IMG/VR virus record: IMGVR_UViG_3300044638_008123
Coordinates: 1-35,068 of that record
Source: a virus
Length of the DNA stretch: 35,068 nucleotides
Direction: 5' to 3' (one strand)
Below are positions 16,714 through 23,805 of this stretch, in pieces (within the stretch, counting starts at the first letter, position 1; every line of letters starts with the position of its first letter). The translations under genes and the position numbers were made by a program. The notes under the pieces were generated by a model. That model made no database searches. It was given only the letters and a program-made list of their open reading frames with translations, and was not told the origin of the DNA.

Positions 16714-17529
16714 TTAGAATTTATTACCGCAGGTTGGACAGAATTTCCAATCTTGTTTGTTTCTGGTACCGCATTCTGTGCAGTATGATCTGATCTCTTT
16801 AGCCTCTATATTCTTTTGGGCAATAGGGAGGATCTGAAATTCAACCACGTTCGAAGGATAAGAACTGAAATTACCCTGTCCGTTTTGAAAATCTTGATCT
16901 GACTTGGATCCTGCTTCTATCCTTCCAGTCTCTAGCGAATCTGCTCTTTTACTTTTCTTTATTGGAGTAGTATCTAGAGATCCAGCTATAGAAGAATTAG
17001 AGATGCCCGATGTTAATGTAAAACTACCACCGGTCGTATTTAAATCTGAATTATAGAAGGTGTTAGTATTCGTATATGTAATAGGATTTCCGAGAGTAGT
17101 CCAGGTTGTCCCTGTTGATATTGTCCCTGTGTATGTTCTGGGATAAGGAAGACACTCGTCATAAAATTCAATTTTAACTAAACCATTATTGGCAATGGCT
17201 TCTTTAACCTCTTGGGAATTATTTACCTTGTAGGTCGAGAATTTGAATTTCTCTGGGGAATCTAAGAATCTCTCTAAAAAAACCCTTTGTCCTGGATTAA
17301 GAATAATACCTCTTTCAGAGATTCTTTTTCCGTTAATACTGATCTTAGCTAAGACCGGGGATGTTTTTGGATTGAATAATTCGATTTCGAATTCGTCGCC
17401 ATCGTTAAGATATACCTGATCTTTTGTTGATGGATAAACCTTTAGTCGGTTTTTCTTTTTTGTAATTTGGGCAACACAAGGCTTGCTTGTTGTCCACCCA
17501 CTTGTTGAAGTGATGTACATGATTTTCAC
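16714..17529 (-). CDS. Zinc-ribbon-tailed protein, probably virion-associated
   Basis: A 271-aa protein. The N-terminal half is a beta-sandwich-like domain (LNDGDEFEIELFNPKTSPVL, KISINGKRISERGIILNPGQ, RVFLERFLDS, KFKFSTYKV). I recall this pattern (ING..IS..G..L.PGQRV.LERFLD) from other large viruses, where its role is unclear. A Thr/Ser/Gly-rich linker follows (about 130-200). The C-terminus is a zinc ribbon with two pairs, CTEC and CPTC, spaced by about a dozen residues. Such a layout could be a displayed capsid or fibre protein, but a regulatory role is not excluded. An unusually structured leader of about 90 nt precedes the gene. Confidence 0.6.
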   Translation of the reverse strand: MKIMYITSTSGWTTSKPCVAQITKKKNRLKVYPSTKDQVYLNDGDEFEIELFNPKTSPVLAKISINGKRISERGIILNPGQRVFLERFLDSPEKFKFSTYKVNNSQEVKEAIANNGLVKIEFYDECLPYPRTYTGTISTGTTWTTLGNPITYTNTNTFYNSDLNTTGGSFTLTSGISNSSIAGSLDTTPIKKSKRADSLETGRIEAGSKSDQDFQNGQGNFSSYPSNVVEFQILPIAQKNIEAKEIRSYCTECGTRNKQDWKFCPTCGNKF

Positions 17530-17651
17530 TTATATTTAGCAACTTCCTTTGTGTCCCTCGTGAAGACACTCCAAGGCTTGTAGACCCGGAAGCAACTTAG
17601 AGTAAGTCTCTAAATCTAATACTATATATTATAATGAAAAAGGTTTGTTTC
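17530..17651 (-). promoter_or_regulatory. Promoter-like element and structured 5' leader of the zinc-ribbon gene
   Basis: Minus strand: GAAACAAACC (17642-17651), then AATATATA (17623-17630), then a leader of about 90 nt. The leader can form a 5-bp closing stem CTTCC/GGAAG (17588-17592 with 17543-17547) around a hairpin GTGTC/GACAC (17565-17569 with 17551-17555) and a possible GGTCTACAAGCC hairpin. The nested structure suggests a regulatory leader. I do not recognise a known riboswitch class. Confidence 0.4.
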
Positions 17652-17659
17652 AATTAATA

Positions 17660-18076
17660 CTATCGGGCAAAAATTATTTGTTCATGTACCCTAGATAGGG
17701 ATGCAGACAATTTATTATTTATTTTTTTCTCTACCGATCTTTTTCTTGATTCTAAATGATTTAAAAATCTTTTAGATATGTCGTAATTTATCTCTATAGG
17801 GACTGAAATATCATAAGAATATAATCCATTGGTTATTACTATTCTATCGCTTTCTATTCTACATATTACCTCTCTATATTCTATGAAAAATGTACCAGAT
17901 ATAACAGAATGAATCAATTTAGATTCTGGGCTTTGCATTAAATAGTTTGCTATATCAACTATTTTAGATTGATTTTCCTTAAGGCTTTTTGTTGCTTTTC
18001 TTAATTGAGACTTTCTTCTCTTACCGAGATATCTCTTTATCTTGTAAAATATTGCTGTCTTGATTTTCCTCATCAT
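17660..18076 (-). CDS. Basic hypothetical 138-aa protein
   Basis: Not recognised. The N-terminal 40 residues are strongly basic (MMRKIKTAIFYKIKRYLGKR, then RKSQLRKATKSLKENQSK). The middle has beta-rich repeats (GTFFIEYREVICRIESDRIV; YSYDISVPIEINYDI). It overlaps the end of the deoxynucleotidase gene by 56 nt, which is long for this genome. The start is supported by AGGA a few bases before the double ATG (18076/18073). The basic start suggests nucleic acid or membrane-surface binding. Confidence 0.6.
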   Translation of the reverse strand: MMRKIKTAIFYKIKRYLGKRRKSQLRKATKSLKENQSKIVDIANYLMQSPESKLIHSVISGTFFIEYREVICRIESDRIVITNGLYSYDISVPIEINYDISKRFLNHLESRKRSVEKKINNKLSASLSRVHEQIIFAR

Positions 18077-18566
18077 ATTCTTCCTGTGTGGTTAGTAAAT
18101 AGTCTAAAACCTCTTTCCATGTCGGGAATTTTTCTGTTCCGAAATGTATATGTTCACCCTCGAAATCTGCAACACCATTAGCAATCCTATCGTCTATCAG
18201 ATAACTTCCATTTAAAAGACCCTTATTGTGCGAAAGTATTAATTTTTTATTTGCACTTTTTCCAAGAAACTTCTGTACCCATACTCTTTTGTCTGTCCAT
18301 GCTTCTACGTTAGACCACATAGCTGTTGAAAGAATGTACGTGTCATATTTTTCTTGTAAAGCATGCCACGCTTCAATAGCACCCGGAATAGGATCAAGAT
18401 CTTTAAATGCAAGTGTGTGATTAAAAGCCTGAAATTGATTTATTCCCTTAGACATTAGTTTTTCGTGTCTTTTGTCAAAGTCACATAGAACCCCGTCCAT
18501 GTCGATGTAAACAACCGGTTTTCCGGTTTTTAAAGAAGCCCTAAGATAAGCTGGTGTATCACTCAT
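18021..18566 (-). CDS. HAD-family 5'(3')-deoxyribonucleotidase-like protein
   Basis: A 181-aa protein of the HAD phosphatase superfamily, NT5C type. Seen: motif I YIDMDGVLCDF with catalytic D22 and D24, PIPGAIEAWHALQEKYDTYI and LSTAMWSN (motif II region), KKLILSHNKGLL (motif III Lys region) and YLIDDRIANG (motif IV DD). It likely dephosphorylates deoxynucleoside monophosphates and so helps adjust the nucleotide pool. Lying two genes from the thymidylate synthase-like enzyme, it fits a nucleotide-metabolism group. The start overlaps the upstream 82-aa gene by 8 nt. Confidence 0.8.
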   Translation of the reverse strand: MSDTPAYLRASLKTGKPVVYIDMDGVLCDFDKRHEKLMSKGINQFQAFNHTLAFKDLDPIPGAIEAWHALQEKYDTYILSTAMWSNVEAWTDKRVWVQKFLGKSANKKLILSHNKGLLNGSYLIDDRIANGVADFEGEHIHFGTEKFPTWKEVLDYLLTTQEEYDEENQDSNILQDKEISR

Positions 18567-18807
18567 TGTCGTCTATTTTTAATCCTTCATATTTTTCATA
18601 ATCATAAAAAACCGATTCGCCATCACCGTTTTGGTGTATCACAAAAAGCTCATCATTTTCACTTCTTGCTATTCCAACAAATCCGCATCCTTCACAAATA
18701 TGACCCTCAAAAAATCCAGGTTCTAAAGATTCCCATATTTTATAGACATCTATATCGGGTTCAGGAAATCCCATTTCTACTGAACATTTATTGCAAAAAT
18801 CTGCCAT
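18559..18807 (-). CDS. Small protein with two CxxC pairs
   Basis: An 82-aa acidic protein. CNKC (5-8) and CEGC (38-41) probably bind one zinc ion as a treble-clef or ribbon-like knuckle. The rest is beta-rich and acidic (ARSENDELFVIHQNGDGESV). No function recognised. It is cotranscribed with the deoxynucleotidase gene (8-nt overlap) and follows the thymidylate synthase-like gene after 55 nt. Confidence 0.65.
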   Translation of the reverse strand: MADFCNKCSVEMGFPEPDIDVYKIWESLEPGFFEGHICEGCGFVGIARSENDELFVIHQNGDGESVFYDYEKYEGLKIDDNE

Positions 18808-18862
18808 TTTTTATTGTTTAGACGTAAAGATAAAATTATTTAGCGTATTATAAAAACGTAGT

Positions 18863-19648
18863 TTATTTCTTCTTCAATAAAACCTTTTCGTGCTTGAATG
18901 CATGTAGTGATGTTATATGCATCGTATACATCCCAGGCTTAACATCATTCCATGAATCTGGATCTTTCTCTCTCAATTTTTCCAGTGCCCAAATAACCTT
19001 CCTACACGCTAAATAAATGTCATCTCTAAAATGTCTAAAGAAATCACATGATCTAATATAGTAAACTACATGTAGGTAATTATGTCTCCTAATGAAATGA
19101 TATCCTATTGTACAAGGTACTCTTTCTCCATTTGCCCCTCCCGTATCTTCAGGAAACCAAATTGGAAGAAATGCCTGTCTAGTAAATGGCTCCTTGACCA
19201 TTAGATCAATCACATCATCAAAATCTCCATAATTAAATCTTATTCCTTTATGTGAATCCACCCCTACACTTTTATCTGCATATTTAGGCCAGATTCTTTC
19301 CGGATATGTGTGTGAAAATTTAGTGGTCCCTCCGAATTCAGCATTATTCTTCTGAGCAAATGGCCACCAATTATGAGAAGGAGGAGGATTTAGGGGTCTT
19401 CCGCTGACTCTTTCTTCAAAATGGTCATTCGCCCAGGGTAAATTGGGCTTAATCTGATCTACTAGGGTGGGGAGATCCTCTACCATTGTACATGTAAAAG
19501 AGTGGTTAAGTATTTCAATCATTGCAAACCTATCGTCTCCTTTGATATCCTTTCCCTGCCACTTTTCGGTGTGGACCTCATAACAAAAGTCATGCATTTT
19601 CTCTTTAGTCCAGTTAATAGCTGCGTCAAATTTACCGAAAGCCTTCAT
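18863..19648 (-). CDS. Thymidylate synthase/dCMP hydroxymethylase-like enzyme
   Basis: A 261-aa member of the thymidylate synthase fold. Seen: FTRQAFLPIWFPEDTG (155-170), RVPCTIGYHF with candidate nucleophile C179, YYIRSCDFFRHFRDDIYLA (197-214), which aligns with the TS segment RSxDxFLGLPFNIA, and PGMYTMHITSLHAFKHE at the end (TS: D.HIY.NH). In this alignment the dUMP-binding Asn of TS is Asp (D210), the change found in T4 dCMP hydroxymethylase. The GLP triplet is HFR. That points to deoxycytidylate as substrate and possibly modified cytosine in phage DNA. Substrate and product are inference. Divergent from the MoxR gene. Confidence 0.75.
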   Translation of the reverse strand: MKAFGKFDAAINWTKEKMHDFCYEVHTEKWQGKDIKGDDRFAMIEILNHSFTCTMVEDLPTLVDQIKPNLPWANDHFEERVSGRPLNPPPSHNWWPFAQKNNAEFGGTTKFSHTYPERIWPKYADKSVGVDSHKGIRFNYGDFDDVIDLMVKEPFTRQAFLPIWFPEDTGGANGERVPCTIGYHFIRRHNYLHVVYYIRSCDFFRHFRDDIYLACRKVIWALEKLREKDPDSWNDVKPGMYTMHITSLHAFKHEKVLLKKK

Positions 19649-19720
19649 TGTTGTGTGATATTTCTTTATTTCTATCCCTAAACCTTAATAATATTTCATT
19701 ATTGAGCGGTTTTATTTTTC

Positions 19721-19728
19721 GATATATA
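19721..19728 (+). promoter_or_regulatory. GATATATA box 6 nt before the first MoxR gene
   Basis: Reads TTTTTCGATATATAAAAATA then ATG at 19735. The 86-nt divergent gap to the thymidylate synthase-like gene holds this box on the plus strand. Confidence 0.5.
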
Positions 19729-19734
19729 AAAATA

Positions 19735-20985
19735 ATGAATGAATTAGATCCAGTTTGGAAAATTGCACAAAAGACTCAGGACCCCGAAATTGATGATTTT
19801 ACCCCCAAGGAGCTCATAGATGAGCTAGAATATCATTTTAGAAATCCTGAATCAGGAAGACCCCTGCTAATATGGGGAGCACCTGGAATAGGTAAAACCT
19901 CAATAGTAAAATCTTTTGGACTAGAAAATAAAGAAGTTCCTGTGATCGAGGTTATTCTTAGCCTTATGGAACCGACTGATGTTGTAGGACTTCCAGGAAT
20001 ACTTCCAGACGAGAAAATGCCAGATATAAAAAGATCGGTCAATTATCTTCCTAGAATATGGCCTATTGATAATGGAGATAAAGAAATTATCGACAATGCA
20101 GGAAACAAAACCAAGGTTGAGGGGAAGGGCGGAATAATATTCTTGGACGAGATCAATAGAGCACATCCATCGGTTCAAGCAGCAATGCTTAAAGTTATTT
20201 TTGATCGGGAGATAGCAGGAGCAAATTATAAGATCCCAGATAAATGGCTAATAGTTGCCGCAGCAAATAGACAGGAGGATGAACCAGGTGGATCTATAAA
20301 ACCGATGAGTTTTGCTTTGGCAAATAGATTCGCACAAATTAATCTTATCTCCGATCCATCTAGCTGGGTAGAGTGGGCAAGAAACAGAGATCTCGACGAT
20401 GATGTTGTTTCTTTTGTAGAACTCATGCAAGAATATTTTTACATCTCTCCTGAATCCATATCGACACTCGACACGACAATGGGAGTAACGCCAAGATCCT
20501 GGGATTATGCAGCAAGGGAATACTCCGAAAGAAAAAAAATAGCAAAAGATGAAATTCTATCGGAGAAAGAAATCAATAAGATATTTAATAAGCATGTCGG
20601 CAAAAAAGTATCTTCGATTATAACAGATTTTATAGAAACAACCAAAGTTTGGCCAGTTGAAAGAATCTCTAGAATATTTAGCGATCCTAAAAATTCAGAT
20701 CTATCTCTTCCCGTTTTAGATTCCGGAAATTATGATCTTAGAAAGTCGTATGCTGTAATGTATATGACATCCAAATACAAAAATGGAAAAGTTATATCGA
20801 AAGAAGAATTTATAAATTTTGTTGAATATCTGATAAATCTAGATTCCGGCGAAATAGCGATGAGCGGTTTAAATTTAATTAAAAGAACACACCCAGAGGT
20901 TAAGGATTATCTTAGCGACGTAACCCTGGAAAAAAATATTACTCCTTTCGTATCCAAGTATAGAAATTTCATGAGGGAAGTATAA
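19735..20985 (+). CDS. MoxR-type AAA+ ATPase, module A
   Basis: A 416-aa AAA+ ATPase. I chose the ATG at 19735 (MNELDPVWKIAQKTQDP) rather than the frame start at 19648, because the latter overlaps the divergent gene's start codon and the GATATATA box sits between. Seen: Walker A GAPGIGKT (48-55), Walker B GGIIFLDEINRAHPSVQ, sensor 1 WLIVAAANRQ, arginine-finger region FALANRFAQINL and TPRSWDYAARE near sensor 2. MoxR ATPases normally act with a VWA-domain partner to remodel or activate target proteins; that partner is the next gene (10-nt gap). Paralogous to the gene at 27233. Confidence 0.88.
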   Translation: MNELDPVWKIAQKTQDPEIDDFTPKELIDELEYHFRNPESGRPLLIWGAPGIGKTSIVKSFGLENKEVPVIEVILSLMEPTDVVGLPGILPDEKMPDIKRSVNYLPRIWPIDNGDKEIIDNAGNKTKVEGKGGIIFLDEINRAHPSVQAAMLKVIFDREIAGANYKIPDKWLIVAAANRQEDEPGGSIKPMSFALANRFAQINLISDPSSWVEWARNRDLDDDVVSFVELMQEYFYISPESISTLDTTMGVTPRSWDYAAREYSERKKIAKDEILSEKEINKIFNKHVGKKVSSIITDFIETTKVWPVERISRIFSDPKNSDLSLPVLDSGNYDLRKSYAVMYMTSKYKNGKVISKEEFINFVEYLINLDSGEIAMSGLNLIKRTHPEVKDYLSDVTLEKNITPFVSKYRNFMREV

Positions 20986-20995
20986 TAGCCATTAA

Positions 20996-22405
20996 ATGAA
21001 TATATCGGATAAAGAAAACTACGAAAAATCTGTCATCAAGATAAAAAGATGTGTTTCCAAGATTTTAATGAAGGGAGGATTTTTTGGAAATTTTCTTTCT
21101 GAGATCCCTGTAGCTTCGTCCAATGATTGCCAATTTTTTTCGACGGACGGTACAGCTTTTATATTTAACCCTCTAAATTGTTTGGAGATAAGTGACGAAG
21201 AGATAACATGGTCAATAAATCAGGGAATAATACACCTAGCATTACAACATTTTGATAGAAAGAATGATAATCTATTCCACGAGTGGAATCTGGCCTGTGA
21301 TATAATTTCCCATCAATATCTTGATGGAATTTGTAAATCTTTTCTTCCTAAAGAATACCAAGATTCGAGATTTATAAATGGCTCAGCTGAAGAAATATAT
21401 GATGATATACTCAGTGGTAAAATCCAACAAGTAGTAGAATACAGGTCTTATTGTGACGTTTTAAATCCCGGGGAAATAAATGAAAGCTATATCAACGAGG
21501 TTATAATAGGGGATTTATTAAAATCTGAGGGTTCCTTAGAAGAAAATAAAAAACAGAACTTAGATAAAACAACGAACAAAGAAACCGAGGTTTTGGATTC
21601 CGGCGAAGGTAGTTCGGATAAAAAAGGTTCATCGGATAAAGGATGGGATGATTCTGGTGGTAGTCAAAATAAAAAATTATTCCAGCCTCTGAAAGATAAC
21701 ACATTAAAGAAAAGAGAGGTGACTAGAAAAATAAGGGAAATAACAGAAAGATCGTCTAATAAGGGAACGGGTAATGGCGGAACATCCCCAGCTTTAAGAA
21801 AATTTATAGACAATCTGATGAATCCACAAGTAGATTGGAAAAAAACATTACAAAGATACACCTCAGAGATGGACGAGGATTTTTCTGTGTATAAGATACC
21901 AAACAGGAGACACATCTTTCAAGATCTTTACCTTCCTGGGCTTAAAGGAAGAATGGAGGGTCTTGGTACAATAGTAATAGCAATAGATACCTCAGGAAGT
22001 ATAGGGAAAGAGGAGTACAATGCTTTTATAGAGGAATCTAGAAGCATATTAAAGTGTTTTCTCCCAAAAGAAATATATATTATCTATTGTAGCGATGGGA
22101 TAGAGCCACCTTCTGGTGATATTGACAGGTTAAAATCGCCAGGTCAATTGCTGGATTTGGAAAAACAAAAATCCACTGGAGGAAACGAAGAGGGTTTTAA
22201 TCCCCCAATAAAATGGGTGGAAAATAACCTAATTAAAAAAGGCAAAGATCTAGCATGCATGATATATTTCACGGATGGAGGTGCCGAAGATCCTGAAAAA
22301 CCAAATTGGCACAAAAAAATAATATGGGCAATAACTACTGATCGTAGGATTCCTTTCGGTAAACATATAAATGTTCCGATTAATAAATTAAAATTAAAAA
22401 AATGA
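20996..22405 (+). CDS. VWA-domain protein with degenerate metallopeptidase-like N-domain, module A
   Basis: A 469-aa partner of the MoxR ATPase. The N-terminal region (about 50-150) matches the metallopeptidase-like domain found before VWA domains in DUF2201-type proteins, but the zinc motif is lost: NQGIIHLALQHF (75-86) stands where the paralog has LHEIMHCLGDH. A Ser/Lys/Asp-rich linker follows (about 180-260). The C-terminal VWA domain has MIDAS motif DTSGS (331-335) and a later metal-site segment YFTDGGAED. It therefore looks like a non-catalytic adaptor. The stop overlaps the nuclease start (ATGA, 22402-22405), so the nuclease is translationally coupled. Confidence 0.85.
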   Translation: MNISDKENYEKSVIKIKRCVSKILMKGGFFGNFLSEIPVASSNDCQFFSTDGTAFIFNPLNCLEISDEEITWSINQGIIHLALQHFDRKNDNLFHEWNLACDIISHQYLDGICKSFLPKEYQDSRFINGSAEEIYDDILSGKIQQVVEYRSYCDVLNPGEINESYINEVIIGDLLKSEGSLEENKKQNLDKTTNKETEVLDSGEGSSDKKGSSDKGWDDSGGSQNKKLFQPLKDNTLKKREVTRKIREITERSSNKGTGNGGTSPALRKFIDNLMNPQVDWKKTLQRYTSEMDEDFSVYKIPNRRHIFQDLYLPGLKGRMEGLGTIVIAIDTSGSIGKEEYNAFIEESRSILKCFLPKEIYIIYCSDGIEPPSGDIDRLKSPGQLLDLEKQKSTGGNEEGFNPPIKWVENNLIKKGKDLACMIYFTDGGAEDPEKPNWHKKIIWAITTDRRIPFGKHINVPINKLKLKK

Positions 22406-23004
22406 AGAAATTTCTAACGCTATTATTGATTCTTACACTATCAATTGGATTAAAAGCACAGGATACAGTCAGAATAAAAAACCAGGTTTTTGAAGTACTC
22501 TATTCTCAAAAATTAGAGCAACCTTTATGGATTAAATACAGATCTACTAATAGACCAACTAATGTTAATAGAGGATCAATGGATTTTTACGCAGAGAAAA
22601 CAATTAAAACATCCGATAGCGAGGATTATATAAAGAATGTTTATGACAAAGGGCACGGAGCACCTGCAGCTACATTTTCAGATAACATGGAAAATTTAAA
22701 GCAAACATTTTCTTATCTTAATTGTATAATGCAGAATCAATATTTAAATAGGGGTGAATGGAGAATGCTGGAAGAGCAGATTAGAAAATGGGACGACACC
22801 GAAAATTTAACAGTTTTAATTAAAATATTTTTTGATAGCCCAGTAAAAAGAGTTGCTACTAATGCAGCCATTCCTTCATATCTACAAAAACATATTTATT
22901 TTGAATCTCAGAAAAAATGGAGATGCTTTGTTTTTCTAAACGAGAAACCAAAATTTAAGTGGGATCAATTAGAAATGATTTGCAGTCCAAAGGATCATAA
23001 ATAA
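22402..23004 (+). CDS. Exported DNA/RNA non-specific endonuclease (NUC1/NucA-like)
   Basis: A 200-aa secreted nuclease of the beta-beta-alpha metal family. The signal peptide is MKKFLTLLLILTLSIGLKAQ, with likely cleavage near AQ. The catalytic motif is YDKGHGAPAATF (81-92; family DRGH, general base H85). FSYLNCIMQNQYLNRGEWRM (103-122) carries the conserved metal-binding Asn (family N..PQ..N...W..LE). It is short for the family but holds the whole core. It would act in the periplasm or outside, for instance degrading incoming DNA of competing phage or host DNA at lysis. It ends the MoxR-VWA operon, with a bidirectional terminator 30 nt later. Confidence 0.85.
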   Translation: MKKFLTLLLILTLSIGLKAQDTVRIKNQVFEVLYSQKLEQPLWIKYRSTNRPTNVNRGSMDFYAEKTIKTSDSEDYIKNVYDKGHGAPAATFSDNMENLKQTFSYLNCIMQNQYLNRGEWRMLEEQIRKWDDTENLTVLIKIFFDSPVKRVATNAAIPSYLQKHIYFESQKKWRCFVFLNEKPKFKWDQLEMICSPKDHK

Positions 23005-23033
23005 TTCTATTGTAATTTACATATTCCAAAAAT

Positions 23034-23062
23034 AAAACCCAGATCTTTTAGATCTGGGTTTT
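23034..23062. terminator. Bidirectional terminator
   Basis: Perfect 13-bp stem AAAACCCAGATCT/AGATCTGGGTTTT with loop TTT and T-runs on both strands. It ends the plus-strand nuclease operon and the minus-strand RNA transcript. The stem core is nearly the same as in the terminator at 26921. Confidence 0.9.
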
Positions 23063-23176
23063 TAATGCATCCTACTCTTAAACCCCAATATAAGTGAGGG
23101 TGAACATCTAGCATCATACTGCGCATCATATGACTTTTACTACTAGAGGTAGGAGGAGCTGAATCCATGTTCAATG

Positions 23177-23334
23177 CTGGTCAGGAAGGATTCGAACCCC
23201 CATGCGGCAATTCAATAAATGGCACTTATGCTTGCAAGCGTGTGGTCAACCCATTACCATTTATCTATCTCGTTATCCGCACCCTCGAGACAGGAGGGCA
23301 TGTCTGCCGTGCATACGCTTTTCATCACCGACCA
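23177..23334 (-). ncRNA. tRNA-like structured RNA, about 157 nt
   Basis: The minus strand has a 7-bp acceptor-like stem TGGTCGG/CTGACCA and, directly inside its 3' strand, a canonical T-arm (GGGGG TTCGAAT CCTTC). Discriminator G is followed by CA, as in the tRNA genes here. In place of D and anticodon arms lie about 110 nt with nested helices: GGCA/TGCC, CCCTC/GAGGG, TGCGG/CCGCA and GATAAATGG/CCATTTATT. There is no standard anticodon arm. It is not a usual tRNA and not a recognisable tmRNA, since no ALAA tag or conserved tmRNA D-loop is seen. Together with the terminator and a 100-nt stretch with nothing certain, it fills 23005-23378. Confidence 0.55.
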
Positions 23335-23378
23335 GTGTAACTTTTATCTATCGTTTTTTATCAAACCGATTAAACCTT

Positions 23379-23627
23379 CTATTGTATTAAATCTGAAATA
23401 GATTCTTGCAATTTGCCCTCTGAAAAATACTTATTGATGGCTTCTATCTTATCATCAGCATCTACTAACCTCTGTAATGCAATCTCTGCATCTTTTAAAA
23501 AATCGTTTGCTGTATGATCCCCTATTCCAACTGACTTTTCTGTTAGAAGTTCTAAAGACATTAGAGCATGCTCCCTTTCAGCAATTGCACCAGCTAGTAA
23601 GGCTTTAACTACTCTTGATTGTGACAT
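23379..23627 (-). CDS. Conserved-looking hypothetical 82-aa protein
   Basis: A small, almost fully helical protein (SQSRVVKALLAGAIAEREHA; LKDAEIALQRLVDADDKIEA). I recall similar short proteins with RVVK.LLAGAIAERE...L and SVGIG in T4-like phages of other hosts, where the function is unknown. No signal or membrane part. It is placed between tRNA-Gly and the tRNA-like RNA on the same strand. Confidence 0.7.
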   Translation of the reverse strand: MSQSRVVKALLAGAIAEREHALMSLELLTEKSVGIGDHTANDFLKDAEIALQRLVDADDKIEAINKYFSEGKLQESISDLIQ

Positions 23628-23659
23628 TTTATTATATTTTATTTTCGATATTACAGTAA

Positions 23660-23705
23660 CCTAATAAACCTATTTTTGATAAATAAACCGGAATAGTTTA
23701 TTAGG
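23660..23705 (-). repeat. 10-bp inverted repeat in the leader of the 82-aa gene
   Basis: CCTAATAAAC (23660-23669) and GTTTATTAGG (23696-23705) are perfect inverted repeats with a 26-nt loop that contains another AATAAACC copy. It lies between tRNA-Gly and the 82-aa gene and could be a processing hairpin. Confidence 0.4.
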
Positions 23706-23724
23706 CATATTCTGGTTTAGTGTG

Positions 23725-23797
23725 AGCGGGAGACCGGGCTCGAACCGGCCACCTATAGCTTGGAAGGCTATCGCTCTACCAAATGAGCTACTCCCGC
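23725..23797 (-). tRNA. tRNA-Gly (anticodon TCC)
   Basis: Acceptor GCGGGAG/CTCCCGC, D-arm with TTTGGTAGAG, anticodon loop CTTCCAA, T-loop TTCGAGC. Discriminator T followed by CAC; no CCA encoded. Confidence 0.95.
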
Positions 23798-23805
23798 ATT
23801 TTTAT

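Noticed and set aside
19648-19734. Longer start for the module A MoxR gene at 19648
   Set aside because: It overlaps the divergent thymidylate synthase-like start codon and would place the GATATATA box inside the coding region; the added residues are not MoxR-like.
23007-23168. Minus-strand 53-codon frame (begins MDSAPPTSSSKSH) after the tRNA-like RNA
   Set aside because: It reads straight through the 13-bp terminator at 23034-23062, so it cannot be expressed intact if the terminator works. No promoter box precedes it. Kept only as a remote possibility.
23177-23334. tmRNA (ssrA)
   Set aside because: The tRNA-like ends fit, but there is no conserved tmRNA D-loop sequence, no resume codon with ALAA-type tag, and it is less than half the usual length.
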